This document shows, piece by piece, positions 1 through 8,883 of a stretch of DNA of 64,000 nucleotides (the stretch's first letter is position 1; every line of letters begins with the position of its first letter). Both the position numbers and the translations under genes were made by a program. Under the pieces are notes generated by a model that saw nothing but the letters and a program-made list of their open reading frames with translations, made no database searches and was not told the origin of the DNA. The DNA is from an uncultured Lachnospiraceae bacterium (lineage in GTDB: Bacteria; Bacillota; Clostridia; Lachnospirales; Lachnospiraceae), in assembly GCA_910589105.1 (NCBI GenBank), contig CAJUST010000006.1, forward strand, positions 1 to 64,000, given 5' to 3'.

Positions 1-51
1 AGCATCTGCCTTACAAGCAGAGGGTCATAGGTTCGAGCCCTATAGGTCCCA
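1..51 (+). tRNA. tRNA-Val (TAC), 5' end outside window
   Basis: Only the 3' two thirds of the gene are present. The anticodon stem TCTGC/GCAGA encloses the loop CTTACAA with anticodon TAC. The T-arm ATAGG/CCTAT encloses TTCGAGC, and the acceptor 3' strand AGGTCCC ends with discriminator A. CCA is not encoded. The 5' acceptor strand and most of the D-arm lie before base 1. Confidence 0.88.
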
Positions 52-54
52 TAT

Positions 55-138
55 GCCGGCGTGGCGGAACTGGCAGACGCGCAGGACTTAAAATCCTGTG
101 GTGGCGACATCGTACCGGTTCGATTCCGGTCGCCGGCA
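55..138 (+). tRNA. tRNA-Leu (TAA)
   Basis: Full cloverleaf. The acceptor GCCGGCG pairs with CGCCGGC. The anticodon stem CAGGA/TCCTG encloses CTTAAAA, giving anticodon TAA. A long variable arm (class II) precedes the T-arm with GGTTCGATTCC. CCA is not encoded. It lies three bases after tRNA-Val, so the cluster is probably co-transcribed. Confidence 0.93.
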
Positions 139-168
139 TTGCACGAAAGTGTATGTAATTAAATATAT

Positions 169-242
169 GTGTGTGTAGCTCAGCTGGATAGAGCACTTGG
201 CTACGGACCAAGGTGTCGGGGGTTCGAATCCTCTCACGCACG
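169..242 (+). tRNA. tRNA-Arg (ACG)
   Basis: The acceptor GTGTGTG pairs with CACGCAC with one G-T pair. The D-arm has GCTC/GAGC. The anticodon stem CTTGG/CCAAG encloses CTACGGA, giving anticodon ACG, and the T-loop is TTCGAAT. CCA is not encoded. It is the last gene of the tRNA cluster before a terminator. Confidence 0.93.
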
Positions 243-250
243 CTGTTGGG

Positions 251-287
251 TCCCTTGAAAACATAAGGTTTTCAAGGGATTTTTGTG
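251..287 (+). terminator. Rho-independent terminator of the tRNA cluster
   Basis: A perfect 10-bp stem, CCCTTGAAAA (252-261) with TTTTCAAGGG (269-278), is followed by ATTTTTGTG. It sits just after tRNA-Arg, as expected for the end of the tRNA transcript. Confidence 0.88.
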
Positions 288-1461
288 TTACGGAAAAATA
301 AAGCAATAGTTCAAATAATGTGTTTAAAATAAACAGAAGAATATCAGTATATTTTTATGCAAAATAGATCGCATCTTTATATATGGAGCAGGTAATAGAT
401 TGATCCAATGGCTCAGGCAGATCCACAGTAAAACTAAACCCGCAGCTAATTGAAAATTTGTGATTTAAAATAGAGTTTGAGAAATTTGTATTACGGTATA
501 AGCAGGATTGCAAATAAAAATATGGAAGATTTAAAATGGAGGATTATGATTATCCTATATAAAATTTAAGTGTAAACATTTCATTGTATTCTTGTCAAAA
601 TGTTTTATAGGAGTGTAAATAAAAATCAATTAAAAAAGAAGAAATGTTTGAACCATTTATTTATTGGAAAATGGAAATTAGGAAAATAGAGAATGTTAAA
701 ACAAATATTATAATATATTATAAATTTTAAATGGGATAAAATCAAATTTATGAAATTTTATTAATCAATTATAGTAGTAAAATAAAAGTTATCAGAGATA
801 TAATTTGTATATAAAGCATAAGGTGTTTGTTATGCGAAGAAAATAACTGTAAGATGTGTAATTAAATTAATTACAAACTATGTGATGAAAATAATTATAA
901 GTTATTTGATGAAGCCAGTAGTAAGCTGTGTGCTAAAAATAATTGTAATCTATGTAATGATAATAATGTAAGCCACAAATTTAAAACAAAATATGAAAAC
1001 AGATGTAAATCATAAGAAGAATGAGTTGCAATCTATGGAGTGAAAACAATTTTAAATTATTAGATGTAGCCAGTTATAAGCTAAGTGATGAAAATCAGTG
1101 CAGTTAATATTATGAAAACAAATATAAATAATAAATCTAAAACAAACAATGGAAATAATTATAAACTATGTGATAAATGCAGTTGTAAGTTATGAGATGA
1201 AAGCAGTTCTAATCTATGCAAAAAAACATAAGTCAAGCCATAAAAAATTTATCAATCATTTAATTAACCATATGTAAATCAGGTGATGAAAATATTAGAA
1301 TGATAAATTATACAATATTAATGTTAAATGGTGAAAATAATGTTATATTTATATAGTGAATTATAGTTAATTTATTAAATAAAAACATTTATTTGTCATG
1401 TAGAGATGAGATTTACTAGCCAAAGATTAAAAAATGTACGCCATATAGAGAGACATTTAAC
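288..1461. other. Gene-free AT-rich spacer, about 1.2 kb
   Basis: No open frame of credible length or ribosome site is visible on either strand. The base composition is far more AT-rich than the genes to the right. The only recognisable structure is the degenerate 24-bp repeat at about 878-1213 (separate entry) and the promoter at the right edge. No tRNA, rRNA or insertion sequence ends are seen. Confidence 0.7.
878..1213. repeat. Degenerate 24-bp tandem repeat
   Basis: Units of about 24 bp share a core close to TATGTGATGAAAA followed by AATTRTAAG. Consecutive units lie at 878-901, 902-925, 926-949 and 950-972. Further copies are at 1033-1056, 1057-1080, 1166-1189 and 1190-1213, with decayed sequence between them. 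The pair 878-925 resembles the pair 1033-1080, including a shared GATG(A/T)AGCCAGT segment in the second unit, so there is a higher-order 48-bp period. Every unit carries TAA or TGA stops, so it is not a coding repeat. There are no unique spacers, which excludes CRISPR. Confidence 0.75.
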
Positions 1462-1462
1462 T

Positions 1463-1490
1463 TTGCATTTGGTGTGTTGTATGCTATACT
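1463..1490 (+). promoter_or_regulatory. Sigma-A-type promoter for the cdaA-region operon
   Basis: TTGCAT at 1463-1468, a 16-base spacer, then TATACT at 1485-1490 preceded by TG (extended -10). The first gene starts 44 bases downstream. No other good promoter is seen before glmM, so one transcript may run from here through the HPr gene. Confidence 0.65.
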
Positions 1491-1533
1491 ATTTATAAGT
1501 ATGCAATTTGGAAAAATAATCTAGGGGGAAATT

Positions 1534-1932
1534 ATGGTAAATCAGGAAAGAGTTGGTGAAATGACAAAGCTTGCGATATTTGACCAGAATGAGGGTCAGG
1601 AATGCAGGCCAATGATTCAGTATTTTCGAAAAGATTATATAGTGAAAGAAATGATAAAAAGTTTCTTTACAGCAACAATAGCGTTTGGCCTGTTGGCGGT
1701 CATTGCGGTTCTATATTTTGTGGAAAACCTGATGGAGCAAATCAGTTCATCGGATATCAGGCAGTTTGCAGTAAATGTTATATCGTGTTATGCGGCATTT
1801 CTTGCAGCGTATTTTCTCATCACTTATATTGTGTATTATATGCGGTATACAAAAGGGCGACAAAAGGTCAAGAAATATTATCAGCATTTAAAAAAGGTGA
1901 ACCGGCTGTATCACGATGAGGAGCAGATGTAA
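1534..1932 (+). CDS. Small two-helix membrane protein of unknown function
   Basis: A 132-residue protein preceded by a ribosome site, AGGGGG, eight bases before the ATG. About 40 hydrophilic residues at the N-terminus are followed by two hydrophobic segments at about residues 43-64 and 79-101, then a very basic tail rich in Lys, Arg and Tyr. It is the first gene after the promoter at 1463-1490 and is followed after 35 bases by another membrane protein and then cdaA. I do not recognise the family. The position suggests a membrane role linked to the c-di-AMP operon, but that is only inference from context. Confidence 0.75.
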   Translation: MVNQERVGEMTKLAIFDQNEGQECRPMIQYFRKDYIVKEMIKSFFTATIAFGLLAVIAVLYFVENLMEQISSSDIRQFAVNVISCYAAFLAAYFLITYIVYYMRYTKGRQKVKKYYQHLKKVNRLYHDEEQM

Positions 1933-1967
1933 ATCTGCCGGATATGGCGTGACAGGAGGAAAAGAAC

Positions 1968-2924
1968 GTGACGGATTTATTGGAAATAAAAGAAAAATTA
2001 AAAAGTTTTTATGGAAAGTACGATATATATCTTATCCCGCTGTTTAAATTTATTATGGCGCTGTGTGTTTTTTCTGTTATAAATGGAAATATTGGTTATA
2101 TGGAGCGTATCAATAGTCTGCCAATCACTCTTGCTCTGGCATTGGCATGCGCAATTCTGCCTATGAATGTGATGATTTTGCTTTCCTGCCTTATGATTCT
2201 TTTGCATTTGTATGCTTTGGCGCTTGAAGTGGCGGTTGTTGGGCTGGCGTTGTTTTTGCTGATGGCGTGTCTGTATTTCCGTTTTGCGCCGAAAGACGGG
2301 ATTTATGCTATTTTGACCCCGTTATGCCTGCATTTTAATTTAGGCCCTGTGATGCCGGTTGCAGCGGGGCTGAAAGGAAATGTATGTTCTGTTTTGTCTG
2401 TATTGTGCGGGACGGTCATTTGGTATTTTTTAGATGGGGTCAAACAGAATGCGCAGGCATTGGCAAACAGCAGTGAAGATGCTGCATTTACTGCAAAATT
2501 TACAGCTGCGTTACATCCGGTTATTGATAATAAAGAACTGTATCTGGTATTTTTTACATTTTTGCTGACAGCGGCGATGGTTTTCATAATTCGCAGGCTT
2601 TCTATAGATTATGCTTGGACAATAGCGGTTTTAATCGGCGGTTTGGTGAATTTTATTATATTGTTTGCAGGATATATGCTGCTTGACATTACGGGCAAGA
2701 CAGTCGGACTGATTATTGGTTCCCTTGTATCTTTAGGGGTTGCGCTGCTTTTGGAATTTTTGTTTTTTAATCTTGATTATTCGAGGACGGAGCGGGTGCA
2801 ATTTGAAGATGATGAATATTATTACTATGTCAAGGCTGTGCCAAAGATGTATGTCGCTGAAAAAGAAAAACAGGTTAAGACATTTGCTGCCAAAGGAGGC
2901 GGGCACAGAAAGGAAGTGAAGTGA
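1968..2924 (+). CDS. Polytopic membrane protein of unknown function upstream of cdaA
   Basis: A 318-residue protein starting at GTG, with a strong AGGAGG site at 1954-1959. Roughly nine hydrophobic segments cover residues 20-265, with one extracytoplasmic or cytoplasmic stretch at about 150-185. The C-terminal 50 residues are soluble, with an acidic, tyrosine-rich patch (EDDEYYYY) and a Lys-rich end. No family motif is recognised. The stop codon is directly followed by the cdaA start, so the two are almost certainly translated together, and a partner or regulator of c-di-AMP synthesis is possible but unproven. Confidence 0.75.
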   Translation: MTDLLEIKEKLKSFYGKYDIYLIPLFKFIMALCVFSVINGNIGYMERINSLPITLALALACAILPMNVMILLSCLMILLHLYALALEVAVVGLALFLLMACLYFRFAPKDGIYAILTPLCLHFNLGPVMPVAAGLKGNVCSVLSVLCGTVIWYFLDGVKQNAQALANSSEDAAFTAKFTAALHPVIDNKELYLVFFTFLLTAAMVFIIRRLSIDYAWTIAVLIGGLVNFIILFAGYMLLDITGKTVGLIIGSLVSLGVALLLEFLFFNLDYSRTERVQFEDDEYYYYVKAVPKMYVAEKEKQVKTFAAKGGGHRKEVK

Positions 2925-2925
2925 T

Positions 2926-3831
2926 TTGGAAGAAATACTGTCAATGCTCGGTGTATTTAAAGATAAATATCTGTCATGGATGGATTTGCCGGTAATGACC
3001 GTCATTGATATAGTGGAAATCGTCATTATCGCATTTCTGTTTTATACAATCCTGCTTTGGATAAAGAATACGAGGGCTTGGATGCTGTTGAAAGGCTTGT
3101 TGGTTATTCTGGTGTTTGTTATGGTCGCGGCAGTCTTTCAAATGACGACAATCCTATGGTTAGCGGAAAAAACGCTTAATGTCGGAGTAATTGCGCTTGT
3201 CATTATTTTTCAGCCGGAATTGCGTAAGGCGTTAGAACAGCTTGGCAGGAAAAGTTTTTTAAAAGGAGTGGCTTTTTTAGATTTTGGCAAAGACCAGATT
3301 GAACATGTCAGCGAGAAAGCGATAAATGAGCTTGTCCGCGCCTGTTTTGAGATGGGAAAGGTGAAAACAGGGGCTTTAATTGTGATGGAAGACACTGTGA
3401 ATTTGTCGGAATATGAACGGACAGGAATTGCAGTGGACGCCATTTTGACAAACCAGCTTTTAATTAATATATTTGAAAAAAATACGCCGCTGCATGATGG
3501 CGCAATTATTGTGCGTGGAAACCGTATTGTTTCTGCGACTTGTTACCTTCCGTTGTCGGATAATATGGAACTTAGCAAGGAGCTTGGCACAAGGCATCGG
3601 GCGGCTGTGGGCATTAGTGAGTTAAGCGATTCACTGACAATCGTGGTGTCAGAGGAGACAGGCGGCGTTTCCGTTGCAGTCGGTGGGAAACTGGTTCGTG
3701 GACTGGATCAGGAAGGGCTGCGCGCGCAGCTTAAAGCGCTGCAGAAATTTGAACCGGAGACGAAACGGAAAGGCTTACTGAAACGGAGGCTTAAGTATGT
3801 TAAAAAAGATAATTCAGTGGATCACAAATAA
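2926..3831 (+). CDS. cdaA: Diadenylate cyclase CdaA (c-di-AMP synthase)
   Basis: Membrane-bound DisA_N-family enzyme that condenses two ATP into c-di-AMP, the second messenger for potassium, osmotic and cell-wall homeostasis. Three hydrophobic segments lie in residues 20-95, followed by the cyclase domain. The catalytic DGA motif is at 191-193 and the RHR motif at 223-225, both intact. The length of 301 fits the CdaA class (about 270-300). Translation starts at TTG, immediately after the previous stop, with AAGGAAG upstream. The gene overlaps cdaR by 35 bases. The order cdaA-cdaR-glmM is the classic Firmicute operon, in which CdaR and GlmM modulate the cyclase. Confidence 0.97.
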   Translation: MEEILSMLGVFKDKYLSWMDLPVMTVIDIVEIVIIAFLFYTILLWIKNTRAWMLLKGLLVILVFVMVAAVFQMTTILWLAEKTLNVGVIALVIIFQPELRKALEQLGRKSFLKGVAFLDFGKDQIEHVSEKAINELVRACFEMGKVKTGALIVMEDTVNLSEYERTGIAVDAILTNQLLINIFEKNTPLHDGAIIVRGNRIVSATCYLPLSDNMELSKELGTRHRAAVGISELSDSLTIVVSEETGGVSVAVGGKLVRGLDQEGLRAQLKALQKFEPETKRKGLLKRRLKYVKKDNSVDHK

Positions 3832-5155
3832 TTTCGGCTTGAAAATTCTGGCAGTGGCGTTTGCCGCTGTATTTTGGCTTGCCGTTGTCAATATTGATGA
3901 CCCGAATACGACTAGGACGTTTACGACGACAGTCAGCATTGAAAACAGCGACTATCTGGCAGGGATTGGGAAATATTATGATATTGTAAATAACAGCAAT
4001 ACGATTACATTTAAGGCAAGCGGGAAGCGTTCTTATCTGGAGCGTATGAGCAATTCTGATTTTCGGGCGGTGGCGGACTTGGAGATGATAGAGAATTTTG
4101 ACCGTGTGCCCATTGAAATTACGGCGCAGCGTTACGGAAGCTATATTACAGTGGCAAGCAAAATTTATTATCTGCAAGTGGAAGTGGAAGATTTGGTTTC
4201 GAAACCGTTTGTCATTACGGTCGCGACAGAAGGAGAGACTGCGGATCAACATGCGTTGGGAGAAGTCAAGGCGTCGCCGACGCTGATCCGGGTATCCGGG
4301 CCAAAATCTGTTGTGGATACAATAGAAAAAGCGGTTGCGACAGTAAATGTAAATGAAATTTATCAGGATATGACAGACAGCGTGATCCCTGTGTTATATG
4401 ATAAACATGGAAATGAAGTTGACACGAAAGAATTATCGTTTAATATACAAAATGTGATGGTATCTATGCAGGTTTTAGACACAAAAGAGGTCACAGTAAA
4501 TTTCCAGACGACAGGAACCCTCCCGGACGGATATGAATATGTTGGTATGGAATATAATCCCCAGACGGTGAGAGTAAAAGGCGTTTCTGCTGTATTAAAT
4601 ACGATGAACAGTATTGCAGTTCCGGCGGAAGTGCTGGATTTGACGGATGCATCTGGAACGATTGAAAAAAAAGTGGATATTACCGCGTATTTGCCAGAGG
4701 GAGTTTCCCTTGTAGACAATGCGCAGGCAAAAGTGTCTGTGAAAGTGCAAATTGAACAGCATGAGAAAAAGAAATATAAAATGCCGACTGCCAATATAGC
4801 GGCGAGAAATTTAAACAGCAGATATGCAGTGGAATTTTTGGCGGATACGATAGAAGTGGAGTTAGAGGGCTTGACCTCGGATTTGGAAGCGTTTGATGCA
4901 GAGACGCTTACGGGAAGCATTGACGTAAGCGGCATGACGGAGGGAGAACATACCGTCAATCTGGAATTGAATCTGGACAGCAAATTTAAACAGGTGGGGA
5001 CGGCGACCGTTACGGTGGACATTGTGCCTGCGGGGAGCCAAAATTCCAATAACAATAGCGCTGACAATGGCAAAGACGATGAAAAAGACCCGGATAAGAA
5101 TAGAGTAGAGAATGAAGACTCTGAGAAAAAGGATACGGAGTCAGATACAGAATAA
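3797..5155 (+). CDS. cdaR: CdaA regulatory protein CdaR (YbbR repeats)
   Basis: A 452-residue protein with one N-terminal membrane anchor (about residues 15-32). Four repeated extracytoplasmic YbbR-type beta domains fill residues 45-415. The last 40 residues are a low-complexity Asn/Asp/Glu/Lys tail. The ATG lies inside the end of cdaA, with CGGAGG at 3784-3789, indicating coupled translation. In known Firmicutes CdaR binds CdaA and tunes its activity, and this position and architecture match. The charged tail is longer than I would expect, and its role is unknown. Confidence 0.95.
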   Translation: MLKKIIQWITNNFGLKILAVAFAAVFWLAVVNIDDPNTTRTFTTTVSIENSDYLAGIGKYYDIVNNSNTITFKASGKRSYLERMSNSDFRAVADLEMIENFDRVPIEITAQRYGSYITVASKIYYLQVEVEDLVSKPFVITVATEGETADQHALGEVKASPTLIRVSGPKSVVDTIEKAVATVNVNEIYQDMTDSVIPVLYDKHGNEVDTKELSFNIQNVMVSMQVLDTKEVTVNFQTTGTLPDGYEYVGMEYNPQTVRVKGVSAVLNTMNSIAVPAEVLDLTDASGTIEKKVDITAYLPEGVSLVDNAQAKVSVKVQIEQHEKKKYKMPTANIAARNLNSRYAVEFLADTIEVELEGLTSDLEAFDAETLTGSIDVSGMTEGEHTVNLELNLDSKFKQVGTATVTVDIVPAGSQNSNNNSADNGKDDEKDPDKNRVENEDSEKKDTESDTE

Positions 5156-5194
5156 AAAAGAGATGGGAAAGACACAGAACAGGAGGGTGTAAAT

Positions 5195-6544
5195 ATGAGC
5201 AGAATGTTTGGCACAGACGGCGTGCGCGGCGTAGCGGGCATGGAACTGACGATTGAATTAGCGATGAAATTAGGGCAGGCGGGAGCGTATGCGCTGACAA
5301 AAGAAAAGGAACATCAGCCTACAATTATTGTTGGATGCGATACCAGAATTTCAGGCGGGATGCTGGCAAATGCTTTAATGGCGGGGATTTGTTCTGTTGG
5401 CGCCAATGCGATTTATGCGGGCATCGTCCCTACTCCTGCAATCGCATATTTGACGAGAAAACATAAAGTGGATGCAGGCGTTGTCATTTCCGCTTCCCAT
5501 AATCCGATGGAGTTTAATGGCATTAAATTTTTCAATGGGGAAGGCTATAAACTTTCTGACGCTTTGGAAGATGAAATAGAGGCGTTGATAAAAAATAATA
5601 TGAAACATGTCCCGATGCCGACAGGCACAGGCATAGGCCGGATTGAATACCGTTTGGACATTAAAGAAGAATATATTGCATTTATGAAGCGGCATGCGGC
5701 CGTTGATTTGTCAGGATTAAAAATTGTAGTGGACTGTGCGGAAGGCGCGGCATATTACACTTCTGTGAAAACGCTCAAAGACTTAGGCGCAAATCTTGTG
5801 CCAATCCATGTAAATCCTGACGGCACGAATATAAATGCAAATTGCGGCTCAACGCATATGTCGGAACTTCGGGCGCGCGTCGTTTATGAAAAAGCAGACG
5901 TCGGCATTGCGTTTGACGGAGATGCTGACCGCATGATGGCAGTTGACGAGATGGGGAATGTCATAGACGGCGATCAGATTATGGCAATTATAGGGAACCA
6001 TATGAAACGGCAAGGCTTGCTAAAAAAGGATACCATTGTAGTGACGGTTATGACAAATCTTGGTTTTTCCCTGATGGGAGACCGGGAAGGGTTAAATATA
6101 GAAAAGACGAAAGTGGGAGACCGCTATGTATTAGAGCATATGCTGGAACATGGCTATAATCTGGGCGGCGAGCAGTCCGGCCATATTATCTTTTTAGATG
6201 ACAATACGACGGGGGACGGCTTGTTGAGCGCATTGCGTCTTTTAAAAGTTATGGTGGACACGAAACAGAAACTCTCAGATTTGGCAGGGATTATGGAAGT
6301 ATTGCCGCAAGCTCTTGTCAATGCGAAGGTCCCGAACCATAAAAAGGAACATTATATGGAATATTCAGAAATTGCCGATGCGGTAAAAGCTTTAGAAAAG
6401 AAATTCCATGGGGAAGGCAGGGTATTAATCCGGCCATCCGGAACGGAGCCGATGGTGCGGGTTATGATAGAGGGAAAAGATCAAAAAGCCATTATGGAGG
6501 AAGCGGAAAAATTAGCGGCGCTGATTACAAATATTATGCTTTAA
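5195..6544 (+). CDS. glmM: Phosphoglucosamine mutase GlmM
   Basis: Converts glucosamine-6-phosphate to glucosamine-1-phosphate for UDP-GlcNAc, the precursor of peptidoglycan and surface glycans. The 449-residue length is typical. The phosphoserine loop ASHNP has its Ser at residue 101. The metal loop DGDADR has Asp at 241, 243 and 245. The C-terminal phosphate-binding RPSGTEP motif is present. A strong GGAGGGTG site precedes the ATG. In other Firmicutes GlmM binds and inhibits CdaA, and the operon places both under one promoter. Confidence 0.97.
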   Translation: MSRMFGTDGVRGVAGMELTIELAMKLGQAGAYALTKEKEHQPTIIVGCDTRISGGMLANALMAGICSVGANAIYAGIVPTPAIAYLTRKHKVDAGVVISASHNPMEFNGIKFFNGEGYKLSDALEDEIEALIKNNMKHVPMPTGTGIGRIEYRLDIKEEYIAFMKRHAAVDLSGLKIVVDCAEGAAYYTSVKTLKDLGANLVPIHVNPDGTNINANCGSTHMSELRARVVYEKADVGIAFDGDADRMMAVDEMGNVIDGDQIMAIIGNHMKRQGLLKKDTIVVTVMTNLGFSLMGDREGLNIEKTKVGDRYVLEHMLEHGYNLGGEQSGHIIFLDDNTTGDGLLSALRLLKVMVDTKQKLSDLAGIMEVLPQALVNAKVPNHKKEHYMEYSEIADAVKALEKKFHGEGRVLIRPSGTEPMVRVMIEGKDQKAIMEEAEKLAALITNIML

Positions 6545-6570
6545 AATAGAATATACGGAGGAAACGCAAT

Positions 6571-6834
6571 ATGGTTAGTCAGAAAATTACGATTAAGAAC
6601 CCGACCGGACTGCATTTGCGTCCGGCAGGAATACTTTGCAAAGAAGCAATGCGCTTTCAATCATTGATTACATTTAATTACAGGGGGAACACTGCGAATG
6701 CTAAGAGTGTCTTAAGCGTCCTTGGGGCGTGTATTAAAACAGGAGATGAAATAGAGCTTGTCTGTGAAGGGGCAGATGAAGAATTGGCGCTTGCATCTAT
6801 TGTGAAAATTATCGATGAAGGATTTGGCGAATAG
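6571..6834 (+). CDS. HPr family phosphocarrier protein
   Basis: An 87-residue HPr-fold protein. His15 in the GLHLRP motif is the expected site phosphorylated by PEP via enzyme I. Ser46 in AKSVLSV matches the regulatory HPr-kinase site. It therefore has both sites of a Gram-positive HPr, unlike Crh, which lacks His15. No other PTS gene is nearby. The gene lies 26 bases after glmM and 18 before the first glycan gene, with GGAGG upstream. It could be the general ptsH or a paralogue for carbon-catabolite signalling; the window cannot decide. Confidence 0.93.
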   Translation: MVSQKITIKNPTGLHLRPAGILCKEAMRFQSLITFNYRGNTANAKSVLSVLGACIKTGDEIELVCEGADEELALASIVKIIDEGFGE

Positions 6835-6852
6835 GAGGAGCTTCCAAAATAT

Positions 6853-8883
6853 ATGCACAGATTAAACAGGAAAAACTGGCTGGAAATTGGCGTGATGACA
6901 GTAATCTTTGCCATTGCGGCCATTCTTGTATATAAAACAACGATATTAACGAGAATGACGCTCCCAAGGACGGCAACACAGGCACAGGCGGAAAAAGGAA
7001 AAGAATACCTGCTGAAAGACGGAGACAGAATTGAACAGAAATTTGTCTATCCTTCTGATGAACTGTTAAGCGCAGGCATACAAGTTTCATTAGACGAAGA
7101 CGTGTTAAAGGATCTTACAAAAGAAGATAAACGGCGGGATCTTGGAACTTTGCATCTGTCTGTTTCGGATGCGGCCGGCGCAGTCCTGACGTCGGCGGAG
7201 TATCCTGTTTATGCGCTGGCAGATGAGCAGAATCTTGTCGCTTCTTTTCCGGAGACACGGACGGGCTTTCAGGATCAGGAGCTTGTGATTTCATTAGAGG
7301 CGGAAGGGATCACTCCTGATGTAGAGCTGGCTGTTGGCTATACCGAAAAAGAAATTTCTCATGCATCACTTTCCATCAATGGGGAGCCAATGGATATTAC
7401 GTTTAATATCCAGACGGCTGACCGTCAGTTTAGTTATTGGAAACAGTGGGGAGCATTTGGGGCCGTCATTGTTTACCTCTTGTTACTGCTGTCGTATTTG
7501 TCTCTTGCGGTATTCCGTCTAAAGCCTGAGAAAGCGTTTTTGGTTTCCGGAGCGGCGCTTGCTGTCTTGTATCTGCTGCTTTTGCCTCCGCTGTCAGTTC
7601 CGGACGAAGAAATACACTTAAAACAGGCGTATTCCTATACGAACCGGATTTTAGGGGAGGAAGGCGTGGAAGAAGGAAAACTTCGCATGGAGAAAGAAGA
7701 CTTTCACGCGTTACAGATGTTTGAGACGACGCCGTCCCTGCCGGAATACGATAAGATAAAAGAAGAAATAATGAAAACCGGCAGAGAAGAAGGGGCGGTT
7801 GAAATTCCACATTCGGATACGCGGGCGCCATTTCTCACATATCTTCCGGGAGTGGCAGGGATATTATTTGGACGCATTTTGGGATGTAATGGTTTACTGG
7901 TGATTTATCTGGGCAGAATATGTTCTATCCTATGTTATTTGGCGGCGATGTACTGGTTTATCCGTATTTTGCCTTATGGAAAGCCGGCAGGGTTTATTCT
8001 TGCCATGCTTCCCATGACGATTCAACAGTGCTGTTCTTATTCTTATGATTCAGTTGTTATCGAAGCGGCGTTTTTGTATCTTGCAGTTTTGTTCCGTTTG
8101 ATTTATCAGAAAGATCCGATCAAAAAGACGCAGATAGCCGCATATGTTATTTTTATGATCCTGCTTTCTGTCTGTAAAGGCGGAACCTATATGCCGCTTT
8201 GCCTGTTGACGCTTTTGATTCCATGGGACAGGTTTGGCTCAAAGAAAAAGAAATGGATTTTTACAGGCGTAATGGCGTCGGCTGCCATTGCAGCGTTTAT
8301 GGGTTCTACATTAAGGAGCGTGCTTTTTGTCGTAAGCCCGACAGAAGAACAGGCGGCAGGCGCTTATCTGGCGGGAGAGACTTATGGGACGGCGGGACTG
8401 CTTGAAAATCCAATGGAATTTATTACGCTATCTGTCCGCACGCTGTTTTTGTCAGGAGACGGGCTGATTGAAACTATGTTTGGGATGCAGTTAGGCTGGC
8501 TGGATATTTATGTTTCGAGGATTGTCATTTATGGTCTGCTGCTGCTTCTTATACTGTCGGCATTGAAAGTAGAAGATGGTAACTGCAGGTTTGCCCCGGA
8601 AGTGGCGTTTTCGCATAAAATGTTGTATCTTGTTGTGACACTGCTTTCTGCGGCGATGATATTTGTTTCGATGTTTATCAGTTGGACGCCAAGGGAGTCA
8701 AAAGAAATTTTTGGCATTCAGGGAAGGTATTTCCTTCCGCTTCTTCCGATTGCGATCCTGCTGTTTTACAATAAAACCATAACGATAAAAAAGGACATGG
8801 GCAGAAAATTTATGTTTGCGGCGGTATGCCTGCAATGCGTTGCCATTTATGGCATCTTGATGTCTTTAGAAAGGGTGTTATGA
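6853..8883 (+). CDS. DUF2142 polytopic membrane protein, probable GT-C glycosyltransferase
   Basis: A 676-residue protein with one helix at about 14-32 and an extracytoplasmic beta-rich domain at about 33-195. About ten further helices run to the C-terminus. The PPLSVPDEEIH segment near residue 250 matches the DUF2142 signature (proline-rich loop with acidic residues and a His), which resembles GT-C active-site loops. The stop overlaps the next gene's start (ATGA). Next to a GT2 and a DUF2304 protein, it is a good candidate for the enzyme that moves a sugar from undecaprenyl phosphate to the polysaccharide outside the cell. The catalytic role is inferred. Confidence 0.85.
   Translation: MHRLNRKNWLEIGVMTVIFAIAAILVYKTTILTRMTLPRTATQAQAEKGKEYLLKDGDRIEQKFVYPSDELLSAGIQVSLDEDVLKDLTKEDKRRDLGTLHLSVSDAAGAVLTSAEYPVYALADEQNLVASFPETRTGFQDQELVISLEAEGITPDVELAVGYTEKEISHASLSINGEPMDITFNIQTADRQFSYWKQWGAFGAVIVYLLLLLSYLSLAVFRLKPEKAFLVSGAALAVLYLLLLPPLSVPDEEIHLKQAYSYTNRILGEEGVEEGKLRMEKEDFHALQMFETTPSLPEYDKIKEEIMKTGREEGAVEIPHSDTRAPFLTYLPGVAGILFGRILGCNGLLVIYLGRICSILCYLAAMYWFIRILPYGKPAGFILAMLPMTIQQCCSYSYDSVVIEAAFLYLAVLFRLIYQKDPIKKTQIAAYVIFMILLSVCKGGTYMPLCLLTLLIPWDRFGSKKKKWIFTGVMASAAIAAFMGSTLRSVLFVVSPTEEQAAGAYLAGETYGTAGLLENPMEFITLSVRTLFLSGDGLIETMFGMQLGWLDIYVSRIVIYGLLLLLILSALKVEDGNCRFAPEVAFSHKMLYLVVTLLSAAMIFVSMFISWTPRESKEIFGIQGRYFLPLLPIAILLFYNKTITIKKDMGRKFMFAAVCLQCVAIYGILMSLERVL

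Noticed and set aside
878..1213. Possible CRISPR array
   Set aside because: The units are directly adjacent and degenerate, with no unique spacers of constant length and no cas genes in the window. It is a tandem repeat, not CRISPR.
4363..5241. 292-codon open frame on the minus strand across cdaR and the start of glmM
   Set aside because: It lies antisense to a clear cdaR gene with repeated YbbR domains. The translated product is low-complexity Ser/Phe/Thr-rich, there is no ribosome site, and no family is recognised. It is a compositional shadow.
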